Positions 1 through 7,431 of a stretch of DNA of 13,163 nt are shown one piece after another. This DNA comes from Ramicandelaber brevisporus. Lineage: Eukaryota; Kickxellomycota; Ramicandelaberales; Ramicandelaberaceae. The notes beneath the pieces are model-generated. The model was not told the DNA's origin. It ran no database searches and saw only the letters and a program-made list of their open reading frames with translations. The stretch is taken from assembly GCA_025201865.1 (NCBI GenBank), contig MU603254.1, positions 1 to 13,163 on the forward strand, given 5' to 3'. Each line of letters begins with the position of its first letter. The stretch's first letter is position 1. Both the position numbers and the translations under genes were made by a program.

Positions 1-82
1 CGGTCTCGCCTGCTGGCTGCTCGTGTGCGGATCTCGAAGGCATCTCGCCTGTTAGCTGTTCGTCTGTGGATCTCGGAGGCAT
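1..82 (-). CDS. Old Yellow Enzyme paralogue, N-terminal fragment cut by the window edge
   Basis: This is the reverse complement of the first 82 bases of the complete OYE gene at 5562-6995, with no difference in that stretch. It begins at an ATG (reverse complement of 80-82) and encodes 27 codons before running off the left edge. A second in-frame ATG lies at 43, because the start consists of a 13-codon direct repeat (MPPRSTDEQLTGE then MPSRSAHEQPAGE). It lies downstream of the P450 at 2050-503 on the same strand, 420 bp beyond the P450 stop. The OYE catalytic core would lie outside the window, so whether this copy is intact cannot be judged here. The identity is inferred only from the match to the right-hand copy. 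Confidence 0.6.
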   Translation of the reverse strand, partial: MPPRSTDEQLTGEMPSRSAHEQPAGET

Positions 83-176
83 CTCTTCGTGGGAACAAAA
101 AATGTCGGGCGGCGATGGCGCAACAAATGAATAGCAATCTGAATAGCAATCTGAAAGAGGCACAGCAAGCGAACTG

Positions 177-424
177 TGCACGGACTGATATTGCAAACGA
201 ATAGAACACTGAGTGACACATTGTAAATGATTAACATGCTGAGTGACACTGCAGCTGAGCAACAGGCTGAAAAGATACTACAAGCCAACCACCGGCTGCG
301 TGCACGGACTGATATTGCAAACGAATAGAACACTGAGTGACACATTGTAAATGATTAACATGCTGAGTGACACTGCAGCTGAGCAACAGGCTGAAAAGAT
401 ACTACAAGCCAACCACCGGCTGAA
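177..424. repeat. 124-bp tandem duplication in the P450-OYE spacer
   Basis: A 124-bp segment starting at 'tgcacggactgatattgc' occurs at 177-300 and again at 301-424. The copies are essentially identical until the second one ends at 'accaccggctg' (about 422). The right-hand arm at 5320-5470 holds this segment once, so the duplication arose in the left copy, or was lost from the right, after the arms separated. It lies between the P450 stop and the OYE start, so it lengthens the presumed OYE promoter region. Confidence 0.93.
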
Positions 425-502
425 AAGACACTAGAAACGAACATTGAATTGAATTGAAATGCACCGCAGTGTATACGAGGGGAAATGTGAGGGAGATAGT
501 GT

Positions 503-2050
503 TTACTGGCGCGGCGTGAGCACGGCCTGGAGCGATCTCGAGGTGGGGCTCAGCACGAAGGCTGCCTGCATCTCCAGCGGCACATACGGCTGCTGCGCCG
601 GCCGGATCTCGAACTGCTGGATGATAGTTGCCAGCCCGACAACCAGCTCCACCAGTGCGAGCTGTCTGCCGATGCACGAACGCACGCCGATCGAGAACGG
701 GGTGACCATCTGGCGGTTCTCGGCAATCTCCTCCGGCGAGCCCTCGAGGTAGCGCTCTGGGCGGAACTGCTCCGGCGCGTCCCAGAACCGGCTGTGATTG
801 TGCATGACGTGCGCTGACACGCCGACAAAGCAACCACCTGGCACATACACCCCGCCAATCTCACGGCCGCCTTCTGGTACTACGCGTCCCAGAAACTCGG
901 CGGCAACAGTGCGCATGCGCATCGACTCCAGGAGAACGGCATCGAGATACTGCAGCTTGTCCTTCGCGGCCTTGTACGTGATGCGCTCGGACTTGTCTGG
1001 GAAAGCTGCCAGCACCTCAGCTTCGAGCCGCGCCATCGCCGCAGGGTGCTGGAACAGCTGGTCAAATGTCCACGTCAGCGTGTTTGACGACGTGTCCACG
1101 CCTGCAAAGCACACAATGATCAAATCGGACGCAAGCTCATAGTGCGTCAGCTGGTCACCAGTCTCTGGATCCACGGCATCCATCATCGTCTGCAGCAGGT
1201 CGGACGGAACCTTCTCGCCGCTCTCAATGAGTCTGCGACGCTCGTGGATGCTGTCGGATGCGTAGTCGACGAGCTCCTTGAAGTCCAACAGCGCCTTGAC
1301 GCCAAATACATCGCGAGCAATGTCCCACGACCAGCGCGGCAGCACAAACTGTGTGAACATGCCGGCATCCATTGCCTTGATCAGCTGCACAATGCGCAAG
1401 CTGAACAGGTCGTCGTCAATCGAGATCATCTGCTTGCCGAACGCCATGCGGCCGATGACACCAAACGTCATTTCAAAGAAGACATTGAACAGATCGACCT
1501 GCATGGCTCCTCCCGACTGCTTGCTGTATTGAAGATTGAGCCGGTCGACCATCATCTTCGGACCCACCGCGTGGATGAGCTCCTCGAGCTGGGCAACATT
1601 CGTCGCGCCAAAGCTTGGGCCGAGCATGCGCTTGCGCTTCTTGGACGTGTCGACGTCAACTGTCGAGAATGTCTGCGGTATCTTGCCAATGTCGAACGAA
1701 TGGTAGACTGGACCCTTGATAAATGCATGAGACGAGTAGATGGTGCGCAGTGCATTCTTGTCGGCAAATGAAATGCGGTTAGGCTCGATGCGCACTGCTG
1801 GGCCGTGCTTCTCGTGGAGCTCGAGCAGGTGGAAGGGAGAGCGCATCTTGGAGCCGTCGTACTTGCCCATGCCGGGGAACATTGTGCTCCACAGCGGGCC
1901 GGGGATGTGGCGAAGCGGGTGGAAGTAGCGGTTGTAGATGGCAGTGTACAGAGTGTAGCCGACAACAGTCAGAGCGATGGCGCCGGGAATGCCGCCAACA
2001 GCTGCTAGGAGCGAATAAAGATGTCCAGCTAGAACCTCGGTAATGGCCAT
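503..2050 (-). CDS. Cytochrome P450 monooxygenase, microsomal fungal type
   Basis: A complete 515-residue heme-thiolate monooxygenase with no visible intron. Residues 11-38 form an N-terminal membrane anchor, followed by the proline-rich hinge with PGP at 50-52 ('FHPLRHIPGP', as in fungal pisatin-demethylase-type P450s). The I-helix oxygen-activation motif AGVDTSSNT is at 316-324, the K-helix ExxR is E375-R378, PERY is at 431-434, and the heme loop FSIGVRSCIG is at 452-461 with Cys459 as the iron ligand. All hallmark residues are present, so it should be active in the ER membrane with a P450 reductase partner. The reading frame stays open upstream to 2152, but that codon is GTG; the ATG at 2050 directly precedes the anchor. 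A minus-strand CCAAT motif lies at 2219-2223. Transcription leads towards the OYE paralogue at the left edge. The substrate cannot be predicted, and I do not assign a CYP family number. Confidence 0.93.
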   Translation of the reverse strand: MAITEVLAGHLYSLLAAVGGIPGAIALTVVGYTLYTAIYNRYFHPLRHIPGPLWSTMFPGMGKYDGSKMRSPFHLLELHEKHGPAVRIEPNRISFADKNALRTIYSSHAFIKGPVYHSFDIGKIPQTFSTVDVDTSKKRKRMLGPSFGATNVAQLEELIHAVGPKMMVDRLNLQYSKQSGGAMQVDLFNVFFEMTFGVIGRMAFGKQMISIDDDLFSLRIVQLIKAMDAGMFTQFVLPRWSWDIARDVFGVKALLDFKELVDYASDSIHERRRLIESGEKVPSDLLQTMMDAVDPETGDQLTHYELASDLIIVCFAGVDTSSNTLTWTFDQLFQHPAAMARLEAEVLAAFPDKSERITYKAAKDKLQYLDAVLLESMRMRTVAAEFLGRVVPEGGREIGGVYVPGGCFVGVSAHVMHNHSRFWDAPEQFRPERYLEGSPEEIAENRQMVTPFSIGVRSCIGRQLALVELVVGLATIIQQFEIRPAQQPYVPLEMQAAFVLSPTSRSLQAVLTPRQ

Positions 2051-3000
2051 TCGAAGAATATGTGATTTTGTGCGATGAATGAATGGAAGCCAGCAGAAGG
2101 CACGGAAAGAACAAAAAGAGACTGTGGTGCCGACGAGGAGGTGTATAAACACTGCTTGTGCGCGCGGTTATCGTGTGAAGCTATCGACGGGGGATGACTA
2201 GAACACGCGCCACTTTTGATTGGAGTATTTTCTGGGTGATACGAGTGAAAGTGTGTGTAGTCTGGGAACTGGGACAAATTGTTTAGGCGAGCACTAAGTT
2301 TGATTCACTTCGATGTTGATCAGTTTGAGTTCTATTGTGTGATGGTTGACGGTTAGCGAGCGGACGGGGAAAGTAATGATGTGGCCGCTCCACTTTAGTA
2401 GTGCCGGCTGCACTGAGATGGTGCCCAGAAATACCGAGTCGATTGCAAATGACCAGAGCAGACCGAGCAAAGCACCGAGGCTTGGCAGCTGGTGAGAACA
2501 CCGACGTGGCGCCATTTGGTATTTCTTCGTTCGATTCAATCAGCCACGGATCCGGCAGTTGCGAACTTTTCGAAAAGTCACCTATTTTTGATTGGGTCTT
2601 TCACGAGTGTTGTTTAAATAAACTTTACGGATCCACCGGTGACTTTCAACACACGGCAGAGTATCAGCTCCGTGCAGCGGTGCATGCGACACGTCGATAC
2701 AATGTCTTTTTTGAGCGACGCAGCTACTGTCATGCTTACTGGTGATGGTGGTTATGACATGGCGTGTGTTGTTTTGCAAACTTGCTCAACCTTTTAGGAA
2801 AGCCTCGATCTACTTTATCACGGATTTGTAGAGTTATCAGCGCTCAGCGCTGTGTGCTGACTATCGCACAATATGGTGCAACTCTATGGCTTATTCAAGT
2901 ATTCGGCGCGTTTAAAAAAAAACATAAGGGTCAAAGAATACAAGTCAAAGGAGAGCACTTATACACTTTTAGTAAAAAAAAAAAACGGCCGTCCACCAGT
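2051..3000. other. P450 upstream region and spacer, mostly without genes
   Basis: This 950-bp stretch separates two minus-strand genes. The P450-proximal part should contain its promoter: a CCAAT box in minus orientation at 2219-2223, but no canonical TATA box that I can see. A weak small ORF lies at 2515-2294. From about 2560 the base composition becomes AT-richer. Two A-runs on the plus strand (near 2911 and 2974) lie just past the stop of the secreted-protein gene at 3001, where they read as T-runs in its sense direction. Confidence 0.6.
2294..2515 (-). CDS. Doubtful 73-residue hypothetical ORF
   Basis: The ATG at 2515 opens a 73-residue frame starting MAPRRCSHQLPSLGALLG. It has one hydrophobic stretch (about residues 13-35, rich in Leu, Phe and Ile) that could be a signal anchor, followed by a mildly basic tail. 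I do not recognise it. It lies upstream of and parallel to the P450, in the likely P450 promoter or leader region. GC-rich third positions are compatible with coding, but the length is within chance expectation. It could equally be a decayed gene fragment or non-coding. Confidence 0.18.
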   Translation of the reverse strand: MAPRRCSHQLPSLGALLGLLWSFAIDSVFLGTISVQPALLKWSGHIITFPVRSLTVNHHTIELKLINIEVNQT

Positions 3001-3453
3001 CTACTTTCCTCCTGCTGGCTTACATTCCATGTCGCAATCGGGGTACGTATGGAAGTTCTTGGTATCGGTGCAATACTCGCCAGCAGCGTTCGCGTACTCA
3101 TTCATTATCACATGTGTCGGCTTGTCATGCAGTTTGTCCTTCTTCATTTTATCCTCAAGCTCCTTGAAGACCTTGTCAGCGGTTTCCTTCTTCAAAAAGA
3201 ACTTCTCAAGTTTTTCCCTGAAGGCTTTGTGGTCGATCTTGTTGTCCTTGATGATTTTCATGTCCTTAAACGTGCATTTGATGGTTGTGTCGCAATGCTC
3301 ACGACAGTCTATCCCATCCTTGCAGTTCCCGAACGTCTTCTTCAATTCATCATATTTGGCCTGGTTGTAGCACACTTCCTTGTCTTCGGAGGCAACCATG
3401 GCAAGGTGAGCAGCAGCAAAAAGAATGACAGAGGCACCAAACGTGAACTTCAT
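3001..3453 (-). CDS. Small secreted 8-cysteine, lysine-rich protein
   Basis: This 150-residue protein has a clear signal peptide (MKFTFGASVILFAAAHLAMVA; likely cleavage near residue 21-22). The mature part has eight cysteines, at 28, 44, 50, 54, 60, 128, 140 and 144, enough for four disulfides. They fall in an N-terminal group (with CX5CX3CX5C at 44-60) and a C-terminal group (128-144), joined by a charged, probably helical middle rich in Lys, Glu and Asp (about 62-110). I do not recognise the family. The size, cysteine count and secretion signal resemble fungal effector-like or surface small secreted proteins, but that is inference. The frame is open further upstream, but only the ATG at 3453 directly precedes a signal peptide. 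Its codons are less GC-rich than those of the P450 or OYE genes. Confidence 0.8.
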   Translation of the reverse strand: MKFTFGASVILFAAAHLAMVASEDKEVCYNQAKYDELKKTFGNCKDGIDCREHCDTTIKCTFKDMKIIKDNKIDHKAFREKLEKFFLKKETADKVFKELEDKMKKDKLHDKPTHVIMNEYANAAGEYCTDTKNFHTYPDCDMECKPAGGK

Positions 3454-4510
3454 TATGGATGGCAGATTAGTATGGATAAAAGATGTTCGAATGTTGTGTA
3501 GGTAGTGAACAACGGATGGAGAAAGAAGAAGGGGAAGGCAGGCGAGGGCTTCTTTTAACGTATTTGTCGACAACACACATATACAGACACATACATACAT
3601 ACCATGGTGACTGTGAATGCAGATCAAGTGACTTCACATTGACTGAATGGGGGTGATGCAGCTTGTGGGAAGCAGACTGGCGGCTGATAACTGACGGATT
3701 CAAAAGAAAAGAGTGGGCATGCGCTCTGCATGAATGGTGCTCCAGTATATTCGGACCGAACAAACTGGAGCAGCTGCCAGGCAGAAGGCAACAGCTGGAG
3801 TGAGAACACTCTCCTCTCCACTCCCCTCCACTCCTCTCCACACCTTACATATGCACATATCTTGAATGTTATCTCCAGTCTCTGCGAAGTGTGTCGCAAG
3901 TGCTCTTCTTGCATCCCTTTTTGTTTGAGGGGACTGTGGACAGGAAGGATGCGTCTTTGTAGAGCAAGACCGGCATCAAAATGAGGTGCGAGTGAACGAA
4001 ATTGTGAATAAAATGCAATTTTAATGAAGGAAAAAGTTGGATGCTGGGTTATATACACCAAATGACATATGGCGGGACAGGTTCGGAAAGGTACCGTGAT
4101 CAATTCTCACACTAGAGTCAACTCTGTCACCACCATCATCATCATCACCACGTGTCTATGTCGTGCGCGCAGTTTCGAATGTCAAGAACCAAGTTACATC
4201 TTCAGTTTTTTTGCTGTTGTTGGGTTAATTACCAACACCCGCAGCGTCATACATTCTGTCACAGTGCAGTGAGTAAGTTGGAACGGGGTGACCAGTTTCC
4301 ACACCACTGCGAGGTCTCCATCCACGTTTCGCTGTTTCTACCGTCAACATGCGAGATTTCCGACTTGCAACACCCAAAACAAAAGCAAAAACAAAAGGGG
4401 GCTTGGCTTACGAGAGAGGGGAGAGCAACCAACTGCCTTCGAGTTACCACATGGTCTATGAAGAAAAAAAAATAAGCCTCTGACACAACCCAACACAGAA
4501 CCGTGCCAAG
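3454..4510. other. Spacer between two divergent small genes
   Basis: This region should hold the promoters of the minus-strand secreted gene (start 3453) and the plus-strand small gene (start 4669). On the minus strand a TATA-like 'gttaaaag' lies near 3551-3558, about 100 bp from the start codon, and a stronger 'tgtatataac' lies near 4048-4057, about 600 bp away. There are short simple repeats: CATA at about 3585-3602, 'ctccactcc' units at about 3808-3840, and ATC triplets at about 4132-4150. Open frames here are short, lack recognisable domains, and I do not call them genes. Confidence 0.6.
4396..4421 (+). promoter_or_regulatory. Two STRE-like AGGGG motifs
   Basis: AGGGG occurs at 4396-4400 and 4417-4421, about 90-115 bp upstream of the TATA-like box at 4511. 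In ascomycete yeasts AGGGG is the stress-response element bound by Msn2/4-type zinc fingers. Two copies in a promoter position are suggestive only, since the motif is short and the organism may use different regulators. Confidence 0.3.
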
Positions 4511-4518
4511 CATAAAAG
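4511..4518 (+). promoter_or_regulatory. TATA-like box of the 67-residue protein gene
   Basis: 'cataaaag' lies 158 bp before the ATG at 4669. It is followed by a T-rich stretch ('tttcgtttcgttttgtttt') and a long pyrimidine-rich leader running to 'taacaaac' just before the ATG. This combination is typical of strongly expressed fungal genes. Confidence 0.55.
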
Positions 4519-4668
4519 AGCAAGGCGCAGATTCTCGTTTCGTTTCGTTTTGTTTTGCAACTTCTAACCAACCTCATCCTCATCAATATCCACACTCTTC
4601 CCTCCAACTCTCGCTCCTTTAACCTTCCAACTTGCAAGCCAAAAAATCCCTTCTAAAATTTAACAAAC

Positions 4669-4872
4669 ATGGTTGATCCAGGTCGTCTCCCTCCCCGCTC
4701 TATCAAGGAAACTCACATCGTTACCAAGCTGGTTGCTGTGCCAGCTGACGAGGCCATTGACATTACCGCTGCTCCAGCTGAAACTGCAGTCAAGCCGCAA
4801 GAAGCCTCGAGCACTGCTACTGCTACTACCTCAGATGCAAAGGAAACCAAGGCCACTACTTCCTCTGCTTAA
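4669..4872 (+). CDS. Small Ala/Thr-rich, probably disordered protein
   Basis: This 67-residue protein begins MVDPGRLPPRSIKETHIVTK. The N-terminal third is mixed and weakly basic (residues 1-24). The rest is low complexity, dominated by Ala, Thr, Ser, Glu and Lys (25-67), with no cysteine, no signal peptide and no membrane segment. I do not recognise it. The case for a real gene is its context: A at -3 and G at +4 around the ATG, a pyrimidine-rich ATG-free leader, a TATA-like box 158 bp upstream, and an AATAAA signal 155 bp past the stop. It may be an abundant small cytosolic protein, possibly stress-related given the upstream AGGGG motifs; that role is speculative. A spliced longer form cannot be excluded, but I see no convincing donor site. 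Confidence 0.6.
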   Translation: MVDPGRLPPRSIKETHIVTKLVAVPADEAIDITAAPAETAVKPQEASSTATATTSDAKETKATTSSA

Positions 4873-5026
4873 ATACAATCAACTCGCTCTTTGTTCTACA
4901 CCGTTTCATGAAATTGTCATCTTACACACACACTCTCTCTCTTTTGTATCGTCATTGTCTTTAACCATTTAACTTAGTATTGTAACTCAATGTTGTTTCA
5001 AATTAAGAAGAAGATGGTAACGTGAT

Positions 5027-5032
5027 AATAAA
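5027..5032 (+). terminator. Candidate polyadenylation signal AATAAA
   Basis: AATAAA lies in an A-rich stretch about 155 bp past the stop codon at 4872 and about 110 bp before the P450 remnant. It is the best candidate for the 3' end of the small-protein transcript. Confidence 0.4.
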
Positions 5033-5142
5033 GTGTAAAATAAGAAAAAGTAAAAGTACAGCATCTGCCGCACAAACACGACAGTTGCAGAGGACAGTGT
5101 TCAACACCTTTATTTTGGATGCCCAAGAGTACGATTAACAAA

Positions 5143-5271
5143 GCAACGATCATCCAGCAGTTCGAGATCCGGCCGGCGCAGCAGCCGTATGTGCCGCTGG
5201 AAATGCAGGCAGCCTTCGTGCTGAGCCCCACCTCGAGATCGCTCCAGGCCATGCTCACGCCGCGCCAGTAA
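5143..5271 (+). pseudogene. Cytochrome P450 C-terminal remnant
   Basis: Forty-two codons and a TAA stop match the last 42 codons of the P450 at 2050-503, with one amino acid change (Val to Met, seven codons before the stop). The match stops abruptly at 5143; upstream sequence is unrelated. The remnant lacks the heme loop and every catalytic motif, so it cannot be a working P450. Because the homology runs on through the stop, the intergenic spacer and into the OYE gene, this is a DNA-level segmental duplication or rearrangement, not a retrocopy. Its near-perfect frame implies recent truncation. Confidence 0.93.
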
Positions 5272-5561
5272 ACACTATCACATTTCCCCTCGTATACACT
5301 GCGGTGCATTTCAATTCAGTTCAATGTTCGTTTGCAATGTCTGTTCAGCCGGTGGTTCGCTTGCAATGTCTGTTCAGCCTGTTGCTCAGCTGCAGTGTCA
5401 CTCAGCATGTTAATCATTTACAATGTGTCACTCAGTGTTCTATTCGTTTGCAATATCAGTCCGTGCACAGTTCGCTTGCTGTGCCTCTTTCAGATTGCTA
5501 TTCAGATTGCTATTCATTTGTTGCGCCATCGCCGCCCGACATTTTTTGTTCCCACGAAGAG

Positions 5562-5639
5562 ATGCCTCCGAGATCCACAGACGAACAGCTAACAGGCGAG
5601 ATGCCTTCGAGATCCGCACACGAGCAGCCAGCAGGCGAG
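5562..5639 (+). repeat. 39-bp direct repeat at the OYE start codon
   Basis: Two in-frame 39-bp units, 5562-5600 and 5601-5639, each start with ATG and end with GGCGAG. They encode MPPRSTDEQLTGE and MPSRSAHEQPAGE. A third partial unit (GCAGGCGAG) follows. The repeat duplicates the start codon, giving two possible translation starts 13 codons apart. The left-edge paralogue carries the same repeat. Confidence 0.9.
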
Positions 5640-6995
5640 ACCGCAGGCGAGCCGCAGACCAGCACGCTCAGTGGCAGCACACACAGCGGTACTATCAACA
5701 GCATACACAGCAGCAGCACTTTCAGCAGCAGCTACGTCGCACCTCCGCGCGGCGAGCCTCGGCTGCCGACTCGAGCCAACCACCCGTACGATTTCCGGAT
5801 CGCCAGCCTGGCTGCTCCAGGCGCTGCCATCCAGCCGTCCGACATCCAGACTGCCGCCGGCCACAAGGACGTTGTCGACGGCAAGGACAAGCCTGTCCCG
5901 CGCCTCTTCCACCCGCTGACTCTGCGCGATGTCACATTTGCCAACCGTGCCTGGATCCCGCCAATGTGCACGTATTCCGCGCAGGACGGCATTGCGTCCG
6001 ACTGGCACTATGTCCACTACGGCAAGTTTGCAATGTACGGCTTCGGCCTGACTGTCGTCGAGGCCACCGGCGTCGTTCCCGAGGGCCGCATCTCGCCGTT
6101 CGACATGGGGCTGTGGAACGAGGAGCAGCGGCATGCACTGGCGCGCATCGTCAGCTTCGCCCACTCGCTCGGCGGCAAGATCGGCATCCAGATTGGCCAC
6201 GCCGGCCGCAAGGCGTCCACGCTGTACCCAACCGTGTCCCCGACCGGCACCTACAGCTGCGCAACCGACGACGCCTACGGCTGGGACCCGGTGGGGCCGA
6301 CATCGACGCCATTCGACACGACGGTGCACCGCCAGCCGCGCGAGATTTCGCTGGACGAGCTCCGGCAGGTGCGGGCGGCGTTTGTCCACTCGGCTCGGCT
6401 GGCAGACAGCGCCGGCTTCGACGTGCTCGAGATCCACGGCGCGCACGGATATCTCGTGTCGAGCTTCCTGTCGCCGACCGCCAACACGCGCACCGACGAG
6501 TACGGCGGCTCGTTCGAGAATCGCGCTCGCCTGCTGCTGGAGATTGTGCGCGACGTCCGCGAGTGCGAGGCGTGGCCGGCCACCAAGCCGCTGTTTGTCC
6601 GGCTGTCAGCCACCGAGTGGGCCGACGAAGAAGGCGGCTGGAGGTCGGAGGACACGGTGCGGCTGGCTCCGCTCCTGTACGCCGCCGGCGTTGATCTGAT
6701 CGACGTGTCGACAGGCGGCATCAACCCCAACCAGAATATTGTGTTCGGCACGGTGTACCAGGTTCCGTTCTCGGCCGCCATCAAGCGCGGCGTTCCAGGC
6801 TCGGTGGTTGGCGCGGTCGGCCTGATCACCGATCCCCGCGACGCCGAGAATGTGCTCCAGAGCGACGAGGCCGATGCGGTGTTTGTTGGCCGGCAGGCGC
6901 TGAGAGAGCCGTCGTGGCCGCTGCGTGCCGCGCGCGAACTCGGCGCTGTTGTCGAGTATCCGCCGCAGTACGGGCATGCCGCGCGATTCCGGTGA
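5562..6995 (+). CDS. Old Yellow Enzyme, class III (YqjM-like) NADPH dehydrogenase / ene-reductase
   Basis: This is a 477-residue FMN-dependent flavin oxidoreductase that should reduce activated C=C bonds using NAD(P)H. The TIM-barrel core begins near residue 114 (PRLFHPLTLRDVTFANR). Cys136 and Tyr138 (PPMCTYS) match the redox-tuning Cys and Tyr of YqjM-type enzymes. EATGVVPEGRIS is at 167-178, HAGRKA at 213-218, the substrate-binding His292/His295 with Tyr297 in HGAHGY, the signature NTRTDEYGGSFENR at 308-321, and the FMN-phosphate region VGAVG...VGRQ at 416-445. No catalytic residue is missing. The first ~110 residues are a low-complexity Ser/Thr/Pro-rich extension not normal for the family. 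The frame is open upstream to 5304 (GTG) with an ATG at 5337, but that ATG is lost in the left paralogue, so 5562 (or 5601) is the better start. It lies 290 bp downstream of the P450 remnant. Confidence 0.93.
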   Translation: MPPRSTDEQLTGEMPSRSAHEQPAGETAGEPQTSTLSGSTHSGTINSIHSSSTFSSSYVAPPRGEPRLPTRANHPYDFRIASLAAPGAAIQPSDIQTAAGHKDVVDGKDKPVPRLFHPLTLRDVTFANRAWIPPMCTYSAQDGIASDWHYVHYGKFAMYGFGLTVVEATGVVPEGRISPFDMGLWNEEQRHALARIVSFAHSLGGKIGIQIGHAGRKASTLYPTVSPTGTYSCATDDAYGWDPVGPTSTPFDTTVHRQPREISLDELRQVRAAFVHSARLADSAGFDVLEIHGAHGYLVSSFLSPTANTRTDEYGGSFENRARLLLEIVRDVRECEAWPATKPLFVRLSATEWADEEGGWRSEDTVRLAPLLYAAGVDLIDVSTGGINPNQNIVFGTVYQVPFSAAIKRGVPGSVVGAVGLITDPRDAENVLQSDEADAVFVGRQALREPSWPLRAARELGAVVEYPPQYGHAARFR

Positions 6996-7303
6996 GCACC
7001 ACTGGTGGCAGGCTGCGGCAAGGTAAGGCAACGAAAGGACAGTTGTTGTCCAGTAGAAGTTTGAAAGCGTAATCGTAACCTGCATTGCTTCCAAAGCTAA
7101 GCCGCGAGAGTTAGAGTTAGAGGGGATTATTGTACACAGCGTAATGCGTGATGCACGATGCAGTGGAAGTTGATCTATGTTGCTGCAGTGGAATCTGGTT
7201 TCTGCTGCTGCAGTATCGGTGGGTTGTGTGCCGTTGACATGCAGCTGAGCAGGATCATCTAGCATCGGCGATAGTGTGAGGCAGGTGATAGTGTGAGACA
7301 GGC
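6996..7303. other. 3' flank of the OYE gene
   Basis: About 300 bp without a supported gene. It contains short CTGCTGCAG and GATGCA repeats and leads into the 32-bp tandem array. I find no AATAAA close to the OYE stop. Confidence 0.5.
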
Positions 7304-7431
7304 GGCGGACTAAACCAGACGGCAGGCGATGCGACGGCGGACTGAACCAGGCGGCGAATGAACTGACGGCGGCCTAAACCAGACGGCACAAAAGCTGATG
7401 CCGGTCCAAACCAGACGGCGAATGAGCCGAT
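7304..7431. repeat. 32-bp minisatellite, four units
   Basis: Four directly adjacent 32-bp units start at 7304, 7336, 7368 and 7400. Their shared pattern is ggcggacta-aaccagacggc followed by a more variable 12-bp tail. There are no unique spacers between units, so this is a tandem minisatellite and not a CRISPR array. The unit length is not a multiple of three. Confidence 0.9.

Larger units (their letters stand above)
1..631. repeat. Left arm of inverted duplication (P450 3' end + spacer + OYE start)
   Basis: Read on the minus strand, 631 to 1 matches 5143 to 5643 on the plus strand. The P450 part (503-631) differs from 5143-5271 at three positions: ACT/ACG, GAG/GAA and GTG/ATG. The spacer differs by a 6-bp insertion just after the P450 stop, by a cluster of substitutions at about 385-445, and by a 124-bp tandem duplication present only here. 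Positions 1-176 are identical to the other arm apart from the duplication boundary. The arm probably continues beyond the left edge. Confidence 0.95.
5143..5643. repeat. Right arm of inverted duplication
   Basis: This is the reverse-complement counterpart of 1-631: P450 3' end (5143-5271), spacer (5272-5561) and the start of the OYE gene (5562-5643). It holds one copy of the segment duplicated at 177-424. It has its own short direct repeat of about 30 bp ('gcaatgtctgttcagcc' twice, at about 5334-5380). The arms are separated by about 4.5 kb. The right end of homology cannot be placed, because the left arm is cut by the window edge. Confidence 0.95.

Noticed and set aside
2051-2152. 34-residue extension of the P450
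   Set aside because: It begins at GTG and precedes a normal ATG followed directly by the membrane anchor.
5143-5271. P450 remnant as a 5'-truncated retrocopy
   Set aside because: Homology continues past the stop through non-transcribed-looking spacer into the next gene, and there is no poly(A) tail at the end.
5304-5561. 86-residue N-terminal addition to the OYE protein
   Set aside because: The first codon is GTG. The only in-frame ATG in it (5337) is destroyed in the left paralogue, and the sequence is repeat-rich spacer shared with the other arm.
1-5643. Arms as terminal inverted repeats of a DNA transposon
   Set aside because: The arms consist of parts of two host-type genes and their spacer, with no transposase or target-site duplication between or beside them.
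5589-7265. Long antisense frames opposite the OYE gene (and similar ones opposite the LYC1-like and Gly-X-Y genes)
   Set aside because: They arise from high GC at third positions of the sense genes and show no family motifs.
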